DNA of 59,111 bases from Perkinsus marinus ATCC 50983 (Eukaryota; Perkinsozoa; Perkinsida; Perkinsidae), in the NCBI RefSeq assembly GCF_000006405.1, contig NW_003204833.1:67221-126331 (forward strand), read 5' to 3'. Position 1 is the stretch's first letter, and each line of letters starts with the position of its first letter. The notes below the pieces were generated by a model. It searched no databases. It was not told the origin of the DNA and was given only the letters and a program-made list of their open reading frames with translations. Below, piece by piece: positions 9,943 through 19,962 of this stretch. The position numbers and the translations under genes are program-made.

Positions 9943-12504
9943 ATGGCCGTCTCGATCAGCCGGGCAGGTGCACTCAAGGCTGTGCATATTCCAATCGACC
10001 GAATTGCGTCATTGAGCAGTTGGGTGAAAGAGTGCCACGAGTTGTATCTCGAGAAGGACGCTCAGGGCGTAAGTGATCATCCATCAGTCAGGAGTGTAAA
10101 CTATGCAACTTGTGTTGCCTTCTTCCAGTTGATTCGCCGGGCTCCGGAGTTCCTCGAGCTAGCTCCCTTTCTTCGCTGCTATGAGGTGTCGATGCTCACT
10201 AACCATTTTGCCATGGTCAAGCTGCAAAGAGAAGATTTTTGGTGAGTGGAACTATCAGAGCTCTTTGATGACCTGCGCAGTAAAGGCCTCTTGAATGGTC
10301 GCTTTCCCCTGCAGGCACACTCTGACAGAGAAACTGATCGAAAACGGATTGCCAGACCCCACACCAGACGATGTTGCACTCATATCTGATGCATATTGCA
10401 AGGCTCATTGCTTCAACCCGGAGGTTCTTGACTTATAATACGAATACGCGATCAATCGCTCAGGTCGTGAGTCTGCTGGCTCGCCAGTTCCCTGTGATCG
10501 AGAGACGGCTGGAGGCCTACCCGCTCAGCGTCTTGATGACGTCATTGGCGAACATGATTGAGTATCGCGAGGACAGTACGCAGTTGACCGCTTCTGCATT
10601 CTAACTGCCGATCGTGTATTCTAACTTCACATTTCATCTTTCGGAATGCGAACGCTGAGTGTTGCTGGATTGTTTCATGCCGTTGGGGTTTTTTCGGAGT
10701 TCCCGAGTCGAACGCAGATTTTTTTCCTAGATACGCTCGCGCCGCGACCTCGCGAGGGATTCCGCGCATCACCACGGATAGATGCAGATGATATGCTTGA
10801 ACTGTTGGAACCAGTTGCAGCATGGGTGGTCAGGAATGATCACAAACTCTCAGCATTAGCACTAACTTCGATCCTCCAGGGCTTCACAAAGTTGCGGTAT
10901 TCGAATTCAGATTTATATAGGGTAAAGAGGAAAATATTGCCATTTGCAGTGGATTCATCTCAGTGTCTGGCTGCGGCCACTCGCGTCCTGGCAGTCGAGA
11001 TGTCGTTCGAGCAAGTATGTGCGAACTTGGCATCCTTCAATAGATTGGAGCGGCACGATCGGCGGGCTGTGAGTTCGTCGTACGCGTTAGCCACACTTTT
11101 GCTATCATTCGACTCGAGCAACTCTAAAATCTGTGTATAATATTTGATTGATAAGCCTTCTGCCGGAGTTGAACCGACGACCTCCCGCTTACTAAGCGGG
11201 TGCTCTACCAACTAAGCTAAGAAGGCTCGTTGGGCGTTTTACGTATCCTGTTGTTCCAGATATCAGCCCTACTTTCCCGGTTGAGCGAGCTACCGGAAGA
11301 TGAGATAACACACAGTGCCTTCTTACCATCGTTGGTTCATGTGGTTGGGAAGTTGGGGTTGAAAAGTAGGACTATAAATGGTCAACGACGATGTGATATA
11401 CTCACAACAATGCGTAGCGTAGGCATTACTCCTCAAGAGCTTCGTACCGCACTGTGCGAGTGTGGATGATTACCTTGAATCGTTCGCGACTCCTCATGAG
11501 ACGAGAAAAGACTTGAGATGATTCACCGTGTTCGGGCCTCAGGTAAAGCCGTTGAGATGGCAATATCGAGGGGGATGCCGGCTTGCATGAGAGGCTTGAG
11601 GATCGGAGAGCTCATCCGTGTGCTCAGCATGTTGCCCACGGTGGTCCATCGACCATCCACAGCTTTCCTCCGAGAGCTGTTCGGCCCAGGGACGAGATGT
11701 GAACGTGAGCTTATGGATAGCCACGACCAAATCATCATCAGCGTCATTGTCGAGGCAGCGTAAGCAATGCCTCGCTTGTCTCTCCCAGTGGCGTTCCTCT
11801 TCAGTAACCGCATGGCCTACTCCCAGCTTGAATTTTGGGAGCTAGTTTTGGCGACTATTCCCCGGGAAGTGGCAGTCAGCCAATGGGGCGCAGAGCCTTT
11901 GGTCAAATGCTTCGTGGCTGTGGCCAAACTCGAGGCTGAGGTCTACCCAGTGTCTCTCCCTAGTTTCTTTCAAGTTATGGAACCGATCGTCGTGAGGAAA
12001 ATCCCGGCATGGTGAGTTCTCCATTGACGTAGCCTGGTCTTGCTGAGATGACATTAGGCAACTGATATATGACTCCTATAGTGCCATTAGATTTCATGGA
12101 TAGCTTAATTCCGACATGCTCGATATCGGTACTGTAACTCTATGTTACGTAATGATCGTGTCCGTCTGTGACATCACTGGTGTCTCAGGAACCCTACCAT
12201 AGTCACCGCTCTGACGTGGGGCCTCTTATGGCGGAGGCTAGCGTTGCGTGCTACCGTCACTGCAGTACTCCAATTCGCTCAAGATAATATGGCTACTTAC
12301 GGCAAGGCTGAGGTGTACCGACTTGTACGGCTGATGGCGTCCCTCGACGGCGATACTGTCCGGGAGTGGTCACCTCTTATTAAGATGATTAATCGACGAG
12401 TTGACCAGGAGCACTATGCGTATTCAGAACACCAGTGCAAACTGGTGGAAGCATTCTGCAACAGATTTGGTGTGCATGTTCGTATGGATGTCACTCAAAA
12501 ATAG
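9943..12504 (+). CDS. Helical-repeat (OPR/HPR/FAST-like) protein, tandem copy 2
   Basis: Paralogue of the preceding gene. Starts at ATG 9943; exon 1 ends at a GTAAGT donor after AQG. Readable blocks: LIRRAPEFLELAPFLRCYEV with NHFAMVKLQREDFW (10130-10242), then TLTEKLIENGLPDPTPDDVA. These are followed by RLEAYPLSVLMTSLANMIEY, ALTSILQGFTKLRYSNSDLY (about 10860-10917) and MSFEQVCANLASFNRLERHD. Three more are LRIGELIRVLSMLPTVVHRP, LVKCFVAVAKLEAEVYP and TAVLQFAQDNMATYGKAEVY. Stop codon at 12502-12504. ILQGFTKLRYSNSDLY matches MQGFAKLKYYREDLF of gene 1, and GELIRVLSMLPTVV matches TDIVLTVPSLARLV. The two-helix pattern suggests an organelle RNA-binding role, which is inference. An intron starting near 11069 (GTGAGT) contains an antisense tRNA-Thr gene. 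A few internal splice sites remain uncertain. Confidence 0.65.
11155..11226 (-). tRNA. trnT-AGU: tRNA-Thr (anticodon AGU), inside an intron of the opposite strand
   Basis: Identical over all 72 bases to the tRNA at 9723-9794, so the stems, loops and A and B boxes are intact. It lies antisense in an intron of helical-repeat gene 2. Unlike the first copy, the sequence directly 3' of the discriminator (TTATCAATCAAATATT) contains no run of four or more Ts, so efficient Pol III termination is not obvious. Confidence 0.93.
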
Positions 12505-13247
12505 TTTCTGCTGAAGATTTGGCCATAGTTTACTGAAGGATTCCCGGCTTACGGAGATTGTTCCTGCATTGGAATGAGTATGCGTTTAATACTAGTCTAT
12601 TGCTCACTGTGCCCTGTGCGATGGCGATGCAGTCGTCTTGTTGGGTGTATCTGGTCCTGAAGGCACGGCGGTTACGTACACTATTCGGCTAGTGAGAGTG
12701 TCCTATGCGCGGGTATTGGACCGAATCTGGAAATGGGGACTTCTTCACACTGAGCAGCAACAACTATTTCCTCACTATGTTGTCGACTTCTTTCTCGTCT
12801 CCGTTGTTGTCAACTCGTGTGTGCTAAGCGTGATGAGGAACTTATTGGTTGAGAGAGTAGATCCCTTCCATCACGATTTTAGATCATATGGTGGCTGGCA
12901 TTTTTATGAGCGGTTCCGTTGATGGTAGCGACTCGGCGAGCAGAAGCTATGACGTGCTCTGGAAAGGATCCAGCAGATTTGACATGTCCATGAGTGAGAT
13001 CCCTGGAGGATGTATAATCGTATCAGTTTTCCTAATAACGTGTTCCTCGTTTTGACCCGTTTAGTGATCCAACTCGCTAGTGTTGAGTTCCTACAGTGTC
13101 GTCTGAGTCTCTGCACTGAGCAGCACTAGCCAACGCGATGCACATCCCTAGTCACGAGTGAATGCAGACCCGACTGTGCACCTCTCATATGCCCTTACAC
13201 GTCGGACACATATATCCATACAGACACATGGGAAGGATCATCTTACC
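12505..13247. other. Region after helical-repeat gene 2, no supported gene
   Basis: Ends at the assembly gap. A 94-codon frame (12638-12922) lacks an ATG start, any recognisable domain or a splice partner, so it is not called. No repeat or RNA gene was recognised. Confidence 0.4.
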
Positions 13248-13347
13248 NNNNNNNNNNNNNNNNNNNNNNNNNNNNNNNNNNNNNNNNNNNNNNNNNNNNN
13301 NNNNNNNNNNNNNNNNNNNNNNNNNNNNNNNNNNNNNNNNNNNNNNN
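13248..13347. other. Assembly gap (100 Ns)
   Basis: Exactly 100 N bases, the usual placeholder for a scaffold join of unknown size. Features on the two sides should not be assumed to be at their true distance. Confidence 0.98.
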
Positions 13348-13665
13348 CTTGATGTATCCAGAGGCATCACTATAATCTTCTCAGAGACGGAGCACCAGGA
13401 GAGGATCTTCCAATGTGTGTGGCACACCAAGTTGGCAAGGAGCTACCAGTTCTAAGAGTCTACCGAGTGGATTGGGATAATCGGACGATATCCGACTGGG
13501 CCCAGTAGGTGTGTGCATGCTTAATGTCCAACACCGACAACAAGGGTTAGTTAGACTAGCATGAATGCACAGGGCATCAGCTTAGCCTGCACATCACGCC
13601 AGCGAATGTTGGCTATGGAGTGGTATCATCCCACATCAATATACTTGTGAAAGTTATCGAGGGAT

Positions 13666-13895
13666 GTGATGCTACTCAGAAAGTTATCATCTCGATGCTT
13701 CAGGATTCCTAGGGGTGCCGTTTTCGACGCCCCGGCATCGGAGCTTGCCAAGCTCTTACGCCGGTTCGAAGATTTAGCCGATGCACGAGAGGAACTCCAT
13801 TACACTGACCGTGAGTGCTTTGGGCATCTAATGCGTTTGCCGCGCTTTCTCGGGGAAGTGTCTACCATTGAACCGCGTTATATTGCCAGTAACAG
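13666..13895 (+). pseudogene. Possible third helical-repeat paralogue, 5' part only
   Basis: An open frame from ATG 13666 begins with an Arg-rich leader. It then reads FGHLMRLPRFLGEVSTIEP, which resembles FFQLIRRAPEFLELAPFLR at the start of helical-repeat gene 2. It ends at a plausible donor (CCA|GTAACAG). No later blocks of the family were found before the minus-strand carboxypeptidase starts at 14297. It could be a truncated copy, or the visible part of a gene broken by misassembly near the gap. Similarity is limited to about 25 residues. Confidence 0.35.
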
Positions 13896-14296
13896 ACCGA
13901 CCAGGATGCATCTGAGTAGTATTATACCATCATGTCCTTTATAGATCACCACCATCACCACTACGTTCCATGCCGTCCCATACGAGTACACTTCGAGAGG
14001 CTTGCCATTGGGGACTCTCTCGACACTCTCGCTTCGTGCCTCACACTTCATAAACGTCATGCATTGAGAAATGTTAGCAGTGCTTGGTTCTAATATTCAA
14101 TATTTTTCGAGTTCGTGCCCGGGGAAAGGTTTGAATAGTCCTCAGGAAAATACCGAAAGTATACTTCGGGAGAAGTATTATCTTCCTTTTCGATCACAAC
14201 GCCGATTATTCAAAGGCCCTATGGGAACTCGATGGAACTCAACAATCGTATTAATCGTCCTTCAGATCATCATGCACAGCATGGTAGAACAGTCGG

Positions 14297-15811
14297 TTAG
14301 CCGACTCGAACATGATCATTCTTGTGTGGTGATATCCCACGAAGGATGGGCGGTGTGCCGGTCTCCTCTGAAGCCAACTGCATCATCTCTAGGATGTTAG
14401 TTGACCATGTTTGCAGCACTTCATTGTATCTAGGACACTCTTCAATACCACAAGACATTCCCGTCGATTTCGAGAGCGGCTCACTCGTTCTCCGCAATGG
14501 GGTTGAAATACTCCAAACACTTCTCCCCATCGATCGGCCCAAAGTCACCCGACGAGATACTCGTCAGGTACGTGACAGGAGAGGCCCCATCCTTTTTCCG
14601 TTCCTTATACCTACACACGACGATCAGACAACGGCATACACCAAATGAGCCCTACTCCTCATGGAAGGCCCCCCGACGACTCGGGTCTGAATAAACTTCG
14701 ACCGCATAAGCGAACCTAGCCCCAGCACCATCCTTGAAGGCATAGTCCAAACTGGAGCCGGGCGCGCCATGGCCAATCTCGATGGAAGCTTGCCCTGACA
14801 ACAGCACATACGATGATGTAGAGCATAAATCACTCTACCAGAAGGGCACTGGCAGCCTTCATCAGCGACCCTATCGAGGACCCTTTCAAGAGCCCCTGCA
14901 GTGGATGGGTGGGCCGAGGGGCTGTAGGCGTATGGATAGAAGAGGCCGAGCATGCCCGAGTGGACCGAGAGGAAAAACTCTGGAGATGTCTTGTCGATCA
15001 GCGAGCGGAGTATCTGATAAGAGAATACTTCAAAGCCTCTCAAAGTATACTCACCTTGGTCTCGGGCTCGCTGAATTGGGATGGGCCTGAATTTTCCTCA
15101 GCGGAGCGGAGTTTCGAGGACCAGTGGGCAGACCCGCCGAAATTCCTATTCAAATCGACGCCATTCTCATTCCCTGATACAAAACAGTAGACCAAACCAG
15201 AGTAGTAGAGGCGGCACCTCGCCAACACCACTGGCCCTTGCCCATCACCAATGATCGGCCAGCCTCGTTCACCACAGGTACGATCGTAATTGCCCGGAGT
15301 GCAGCCTGTGGGAAGAACAGTTGAAGTGCCGCAGCTACACTCATTCCTACTTTGGCGTGAGGGTCTCCACTGGGAGCCCCTGTAGAGCGAATATCGCATA
15401 TACGCTGAATCAGCTGCAGAGCAATTTCGGAAGAAATCAATTCCCTGTTTCAAAGAGCATCCACAAAATGCAGTCCGCCGTAGTGAGAGGTACCGGGCGT
15501 GCTCGCCGAAAACAAGGAGAGCTTCTCCTGGCGCTTTCCCAACATTATCCCCGACAGCTCCTAGGCGCACAATCGTCATAGCAATGCCTGAAATCATCTG
15601 TACTCTTTCCATAGAAGAGCTCTCGGTGCCCACCGTGCTGTTGTTCGCGGTCAATAGCCATGCCTGGGCACTTCCCTTGCAAGGCCTTCAGCCTAGCCAT
15701 TATGTCGGCTGTTGTGTGGTAGAAGGCCGGCAGAGCTGATGATCTCTCGAGACCAGCAGTAGCGCTGGAGAACAGTGCCCGAGTTAGCATTAACGATACC
15801 CATAAGAGCAT
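14297..15811 (-). CDS. M14 zinc metallocarboxypeptidase, secreted
   Basis: Multi-exon gene on the minus strand. ATG at 15811 opens a hydrophobic signal-peptide-like leader (MLLWVSLMLTRALFSSATA), followed by YHTTADIMARLKALQ. The catalytic domain then reads GEHAR joined to ELISSEIALQLIQRICD across a short GTACCT...AACAG intron; this supplies the zinc ligands H and E of HxxE. Next come ITIVPVVNEAGRS, NENGVDLNRNFGG, FSEPETK and FFLSVHSGMLGLFYPYAY, with the third zinc ligand His in SVHSG. GSSLDYAFKDGAGARF is followed by AYAVEVYSD, which holds the catalytic Glu. The C-terminal exons give GEKCLEYFNP and YNEVLQTWSTNILEMM, with the stop at 14297-14299. All catalytic residues of family M14 are therefore present. 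A and B subfamily specificity cannot be told. The N-terminal splice sites between 15550 and 15650 are not resolved. A role in extracellular digestion or host-protein processing is inference. Confidence 0.8.
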
Positions 15812-16440
15812 ATTTATGGCTGAAGACTCATCAGTGTCATTGACCAACACGATTCGGGAAAAGATAGGGAAATACACGGCAGAGGTTATAGCAGTAGTAG
15901 GGTAGATACTGTACTACGTAAAGCAGCGAAACACGATAGAAGTAGACCCTAATAGGGCCTGCGCGACGTTGACCGAGAGAGATGATGAGGAGCTACTCAT
16001 CGTCATAGATGATAATAATGATAGTAGTATGCACATTTATGGACATCTTTACTAGAAGTCGTTATGAGGTAAAGGACCGTCTCAATGGTATACCAATACT
16101 ACAATGAGGAAAAGAACAGGCACGATTTTTTCTTTTAGATATCGTACAGTGAACCACGCCGCTGACCATATCTCAGAATGCTGCTGATAACAACAACAAT
16201 AGTAGTAGTAGATGTTTCCAGCTATTTCTGATTCACTCATCACAGCACTGGTCAGCAGGCATAAGAACAACCTTCAGAAGAGATAAAGGAACCTGCACTA
16301 CCCACGATAGCTACCACAACCCAGCAATAACGACCTACACGTGAAGTGAATTATTATTAAGTCGTCCATCCAATCCTTGTTAATCATCCCACAGTACTCA
16401 CACTACTAGGCCCCGTCGCCTCGGTCTTCCTAGCGGTGTC
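15812..16440. other. Intergenic, no supported gene
   Basis: Between the carboxypeptidase start and the poly(A) polymerase 3' end, both on the minus strand. Contains short A/T-rich trinucleotide runs (GTAGTAG, ATAATAATG) but no exon, RNA gene or repeat that I can support. Confidence 0.4.
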
Positions 16441-16654
16441 CTCTACAACAACACCAGCGTAAAGCACCTTTGATGATGTAGTGTATCACCTGTGTGAATG
16501 GAAGTAGCGCTCGCCCTAGGCTCATTCACACCACTCAAGGTCGGCGAGGGGAACCCTGCCCGACGTGCTGCCACCCATACAGGAGGAGTCGCCAAACCAT
16601 ATCTGCACATTGCCATATACACTACGCGCGCGCCCGATTGATCGATTTGAGTTA

Positions 16655-19440
16655 TTACTTCTGTCCCCACCAACCGCCACATTCAAAGCTGCGGCGAGCA
16701 CAGCGGAATGCTGCTGCCACCGCCGGCCATCGCCACACTGACTGGCCCAGATTGACGTAGTCACCTAAAGTCGATTCATGACCGGGTCGCCAACAACAGG
16801 GATGCTCTCGGAGGGTCGAACAGTTTACTACCACATAGAGTATCACATTTACCACTGAGATAGTCCCCCCTCTTGTTAAAGCTCATTAGAACCGCTAAGA
16901 CCTTTTCGTATGCTTCACTACTGAGTCGATATTATTATTACCATTCAAGGCAAGAGGGTCGAGGATGACCATCATATCCGTAGCGAACCGCGAGGCCAGG
17001 ATAGGGTCCTCCGACCGTTCACAGAAGTGCGAGTGAGTCTCCGCCGCGACCGGCCTTATTGCCAATCGACTCGCCGAGAACGACCGCATGCAGGTGCCTA
17101 TGGCAATCACATCTCCATGGGGGGAACGACGACCGGCCACCCACCGTCAGAGAGTATGAGATTGACTTTATCCAGGAATTGTCGGCCACCCTCAAGATGG
17201 GCCTCCTCCACACAAGGATCCTCTTCGCCACCATACCAGTAGAGCATACCCAACAAGAGCTGACCCAATGATACGTTCTGGTGAGAAGCGTTATTGCCAT
17301 AAAATTGATTTAGGAAAGATACCACCATGAGGACCTATTCTGAATCTTACCACACCACAACCTAAGATACTCACCAGCGTGTAGCTACTCATCCCACCAT
17401 CGTACGGCGTCACCAGCCCGTCACAGACCAAGACGTGTTTTATCACCAACACCAGAGGCCGGAGGCAATCATAATGCTGGCAGAGCATAGCTACGTATGC
17501 CGAAGTCTCGATACCTTCCAAAGAGAACGCGGTCACCGTATAGGATCCCCCCAGAGCTACTACCACTGTGTGCGGGTCCTGTGACAGATATCTGCACTTT
17601 TACCGATGAATGTAGAGGACAGCACTCTCCAAAGCCGCCCTCGCAAGTCGAGCACCTATTCCGCATTAAGTTCATACCACACCTTCATCACATCCTACCA
17701 TTTCTTCTCAGCTGCTGACTGGGCCGGCCCCTTGCACTGTAGAGTTAACAATGGAATTCGCGATGATGCAATGACCACAGGGGTGTTCACCAAAACACCT
17801 AAAAAAACCTAATGAGCTCGAGGGCATTTCCAACAGGTCATCCAGCATCTATGAAAACAGACAGACAAGTACCGCATTTTATATGATTTCAACTTCGCCC
17901 GATTCGACCACTACTGGAAGATTTCCCCTCGCAGGCTACCCACCAGCACTGGGAGCATGGGGAAGGATTGAAGTGAACTGCACCACCACAACAACGCCGA
18001 GCTGGTTGTCATGACTTACGGTATTCGAATACCCTATAGATGCTATTGAATTCACGCACATCTACCCCTGAGGTGCCGAAGACTGCCACTAGGAGAGAAA
18101 TTCAGTTCATTTGATAAAACGTACGATGTAACCACCCTCTTCCCGATAGTACCCTGACCTAGCCTCCTCTCCAAGTGCTGAGCTACTAGGTACAACAGCT
18201 TTAGTCGCTCCTCGGGCGTACATGTAATCTCGGGATTGTGGTTCCCGCCACACATACTTGAGCTCACCTGAAGGGACCGTAACAGTCTAGGGAGGATACC
18301 ACAGCTACCCACCGAGCTTGGTGACGATCCACCATCACCACTGTTCCGACGACGGTTCGATCTAGTCGGTATCAACACGAAATCCAAATCACTAGCCCAA
18401 GGCAGATGCAAATTGTAGGCGTACCTGGAGAGCACCAGTAACCGCCCCAGCCCGTCGCTCTCGACCACTCACGAGCCGAAGACGATAGTCTTGATGCGGC
18501 AGTGAGCAAGGTGGTACGGATGGAAGCTGGCCAAGGCGTGCTCGATCTACATACAGAGAGGATTGTAGAGAAAGCCCCCGTAAGAGTCCAACCTCATTAG
18601 AAAGGGTGATACGTTTGAGATTGTCACCACTGACACTGTATGAGTCGACGAAATGCATAAATAGTCCAACGTCAACGGTAACCTGAGGCACCATAGCCTT
18701 GACCGCGCCCCACGAAATTATACTACCCTGTCCGCAACACTGTCAGTCTCAGCCCTGGCGGTACCGTGAAGGAGTGGATCGGCCTTAGGAGTGCCCTGAA
18801 CAAATTCCATGACCGCGCGCCACAAAATTACCCCACCTCCTCTAGACCGGAGCCAGTATCGTCTTCCTGCCCCGAGCCACCCCTCTCTACAGTAGAGGGA
18901 ACATCCTCACTCTCCCCAATATCGACTGAGGACTCCTCCTCAGTCCCAGCAAGGGAGACTCTGCCGTCCTCAACCCTTTCTCTGGAGGATTCCTGTCTGC
19001 GACCACGGCCCTTAGGTGGCTCCATACTGTTCTGACGACTGGATCTAACACGAGAGGCTACTGCCAACCACCCTAGGAGTGAGATGAGGTCACCTCAGGC
19101 TGTCCTCTCGACCGCTAGAGTCGTCCTTGCCGCGGCTCGACTGGTCGTCGGACTCAGTGGCCACCGGTGCCGCGGCAGTGGTGCTTTCCGGTGATGGAGA
19201 ACGAGACGGTGATTTACCGTTCAACGTAGAGGAGGAGGAGGAAGAGGAGATAGAAGAATCTTCCTTTTCTTCACAGTGCGCAGGGGTCGGGAGCATACCC
19301 AAGCGTACCTCACCTCACACAACTCACAAATCCACATGAGGCGTCTCCTCACCTTGATAGTGTTCTCGACCTCTGCCCGGTCCTCCTTGGTCAACTCCCT
19401 TGGCTCAAAGGGCGGTGTATGAGGCCCTACAGGTCAACTA
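16655..19440 (-). CDS. Non-canonical poly(A) polymerase (TRF4/PAPD/Cid1-like)
   Basis: Minus-strand multi-exon gene. N-terminal exons (about 19440 to 18770) are acidic and Ser-rich and look disordered. The core begins near 18694 (VTVDVGLFMHFVDSYSV). IEHALASFHPYHLAH and IKTIVFGS are joined by a phase-2 intron to YAYNLHLPWASDLDFVLIP, the nucleotidyltransferase signature with the two-Asp DLD motif. Downstream are EERLKLLYLVAQHLERRLG, LRPLVLVIKHVLVCDGLV and GGMSSYTL, then VVSFLNQFYGNN and QNVSLGQLLLGMLYWYGGEE. ILDPLALNGNNN is the nucleotide-recognition motif, and VWRWPAVAAAFRCARRSFEC follows it. This is the order of the catalytic and PAP-associated domains of TRF4-type enzymes, which add A or U tails in RNA surveillance or mRNA control. 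The third catalytic carboxylate was not located (see findings). The 3' end (near 16655 or beyond, towards 16440) and the 5' start are approximate. Confidence 0.75.
18701..18720 (-). repeat. Dispersed 20-mer, copy 2
   Basis: Reverse complement reads TAATTTCGTGGGGCGCGGTC. With copy 3 it forms a pair 110 bases apart; both read NFV(G/A)RG in one minus-strand frame. Confidence 0.5.
18811..18830 (-). repeat. Dispersed 20-mer, copy 3
   Basis: Reverse complement reads TAATTTTGTGGCGCGCGGTC, differing from copy 2 at two positions. Confidence 0.5.
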
Positions 19441-19962
19441 CTGCAATAAACACCTTCGTCTCCTACGGTGATAACGGTGATTCCGATGATGATGGTGATA
19501 CAGATGCGACCGCCCTCCTCCTCCTCCTTTTCGGGGTCGGTCGTTCGAGCTGAGTTCAGGAGTTGACGAACCTGCCAGTAACTTCCTCTTCATACCACTC
19601 CAAGCTCAATAGAACTCAGATTGAAACCCTGGCTATGGTCATGAGCAAGGCCCCTCCCTACCGCTCCGGTCGTCGCCAGGATGATGGCTACTGCGGGGAC
19701 GGTTGTTGGTCGTCGTGGTGGTAGGTGCCTCGGCGGCTGAGGAAGGCCCTCGATGGCTGTGGTATGTTCGCTGTCGAGGAAGAGGAATAATGAAAGTTGG
19801 ATGAGATGAAATGCACTGGTGGGGCCGACCAGACGGGTAGCACTTAAAATTTCCAATCGAGGAAAAATGATATTCGTGCAAACAAATTCGAGCGGAGCGA
19901 AGCTTGTTCCTGCAATCGAATCTTGACGTCACGATCAAACCCGAACTCGGCCGCTCATATCA
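19441..19962. other. Divergent intergenic region
   Basis: Lies between the 5' exons of the minus-strand poly(A) polymerase and the plus-strand ELG1-like gene, so it probably holds both promoters. Open, basic or Ser-rich minus-strand frames around 19490-19560 could be a further 5' exon of the polymerase, but no start codon and donor pair is convincing. No TATA box was recognised. Confidence 0.4.

Noticed and set aside
12638-12922. 94-codon plus-strand ORF
   Set aside because: No ATG, no recognisable domain, and no splice partner.
14624-15654. Overlapping minus-strand ORFs that might be separate genes
   Set aside because: They are exons of one M14 carboxypeptidase in different frames, joined by short introns that restore all catalytic motifs.
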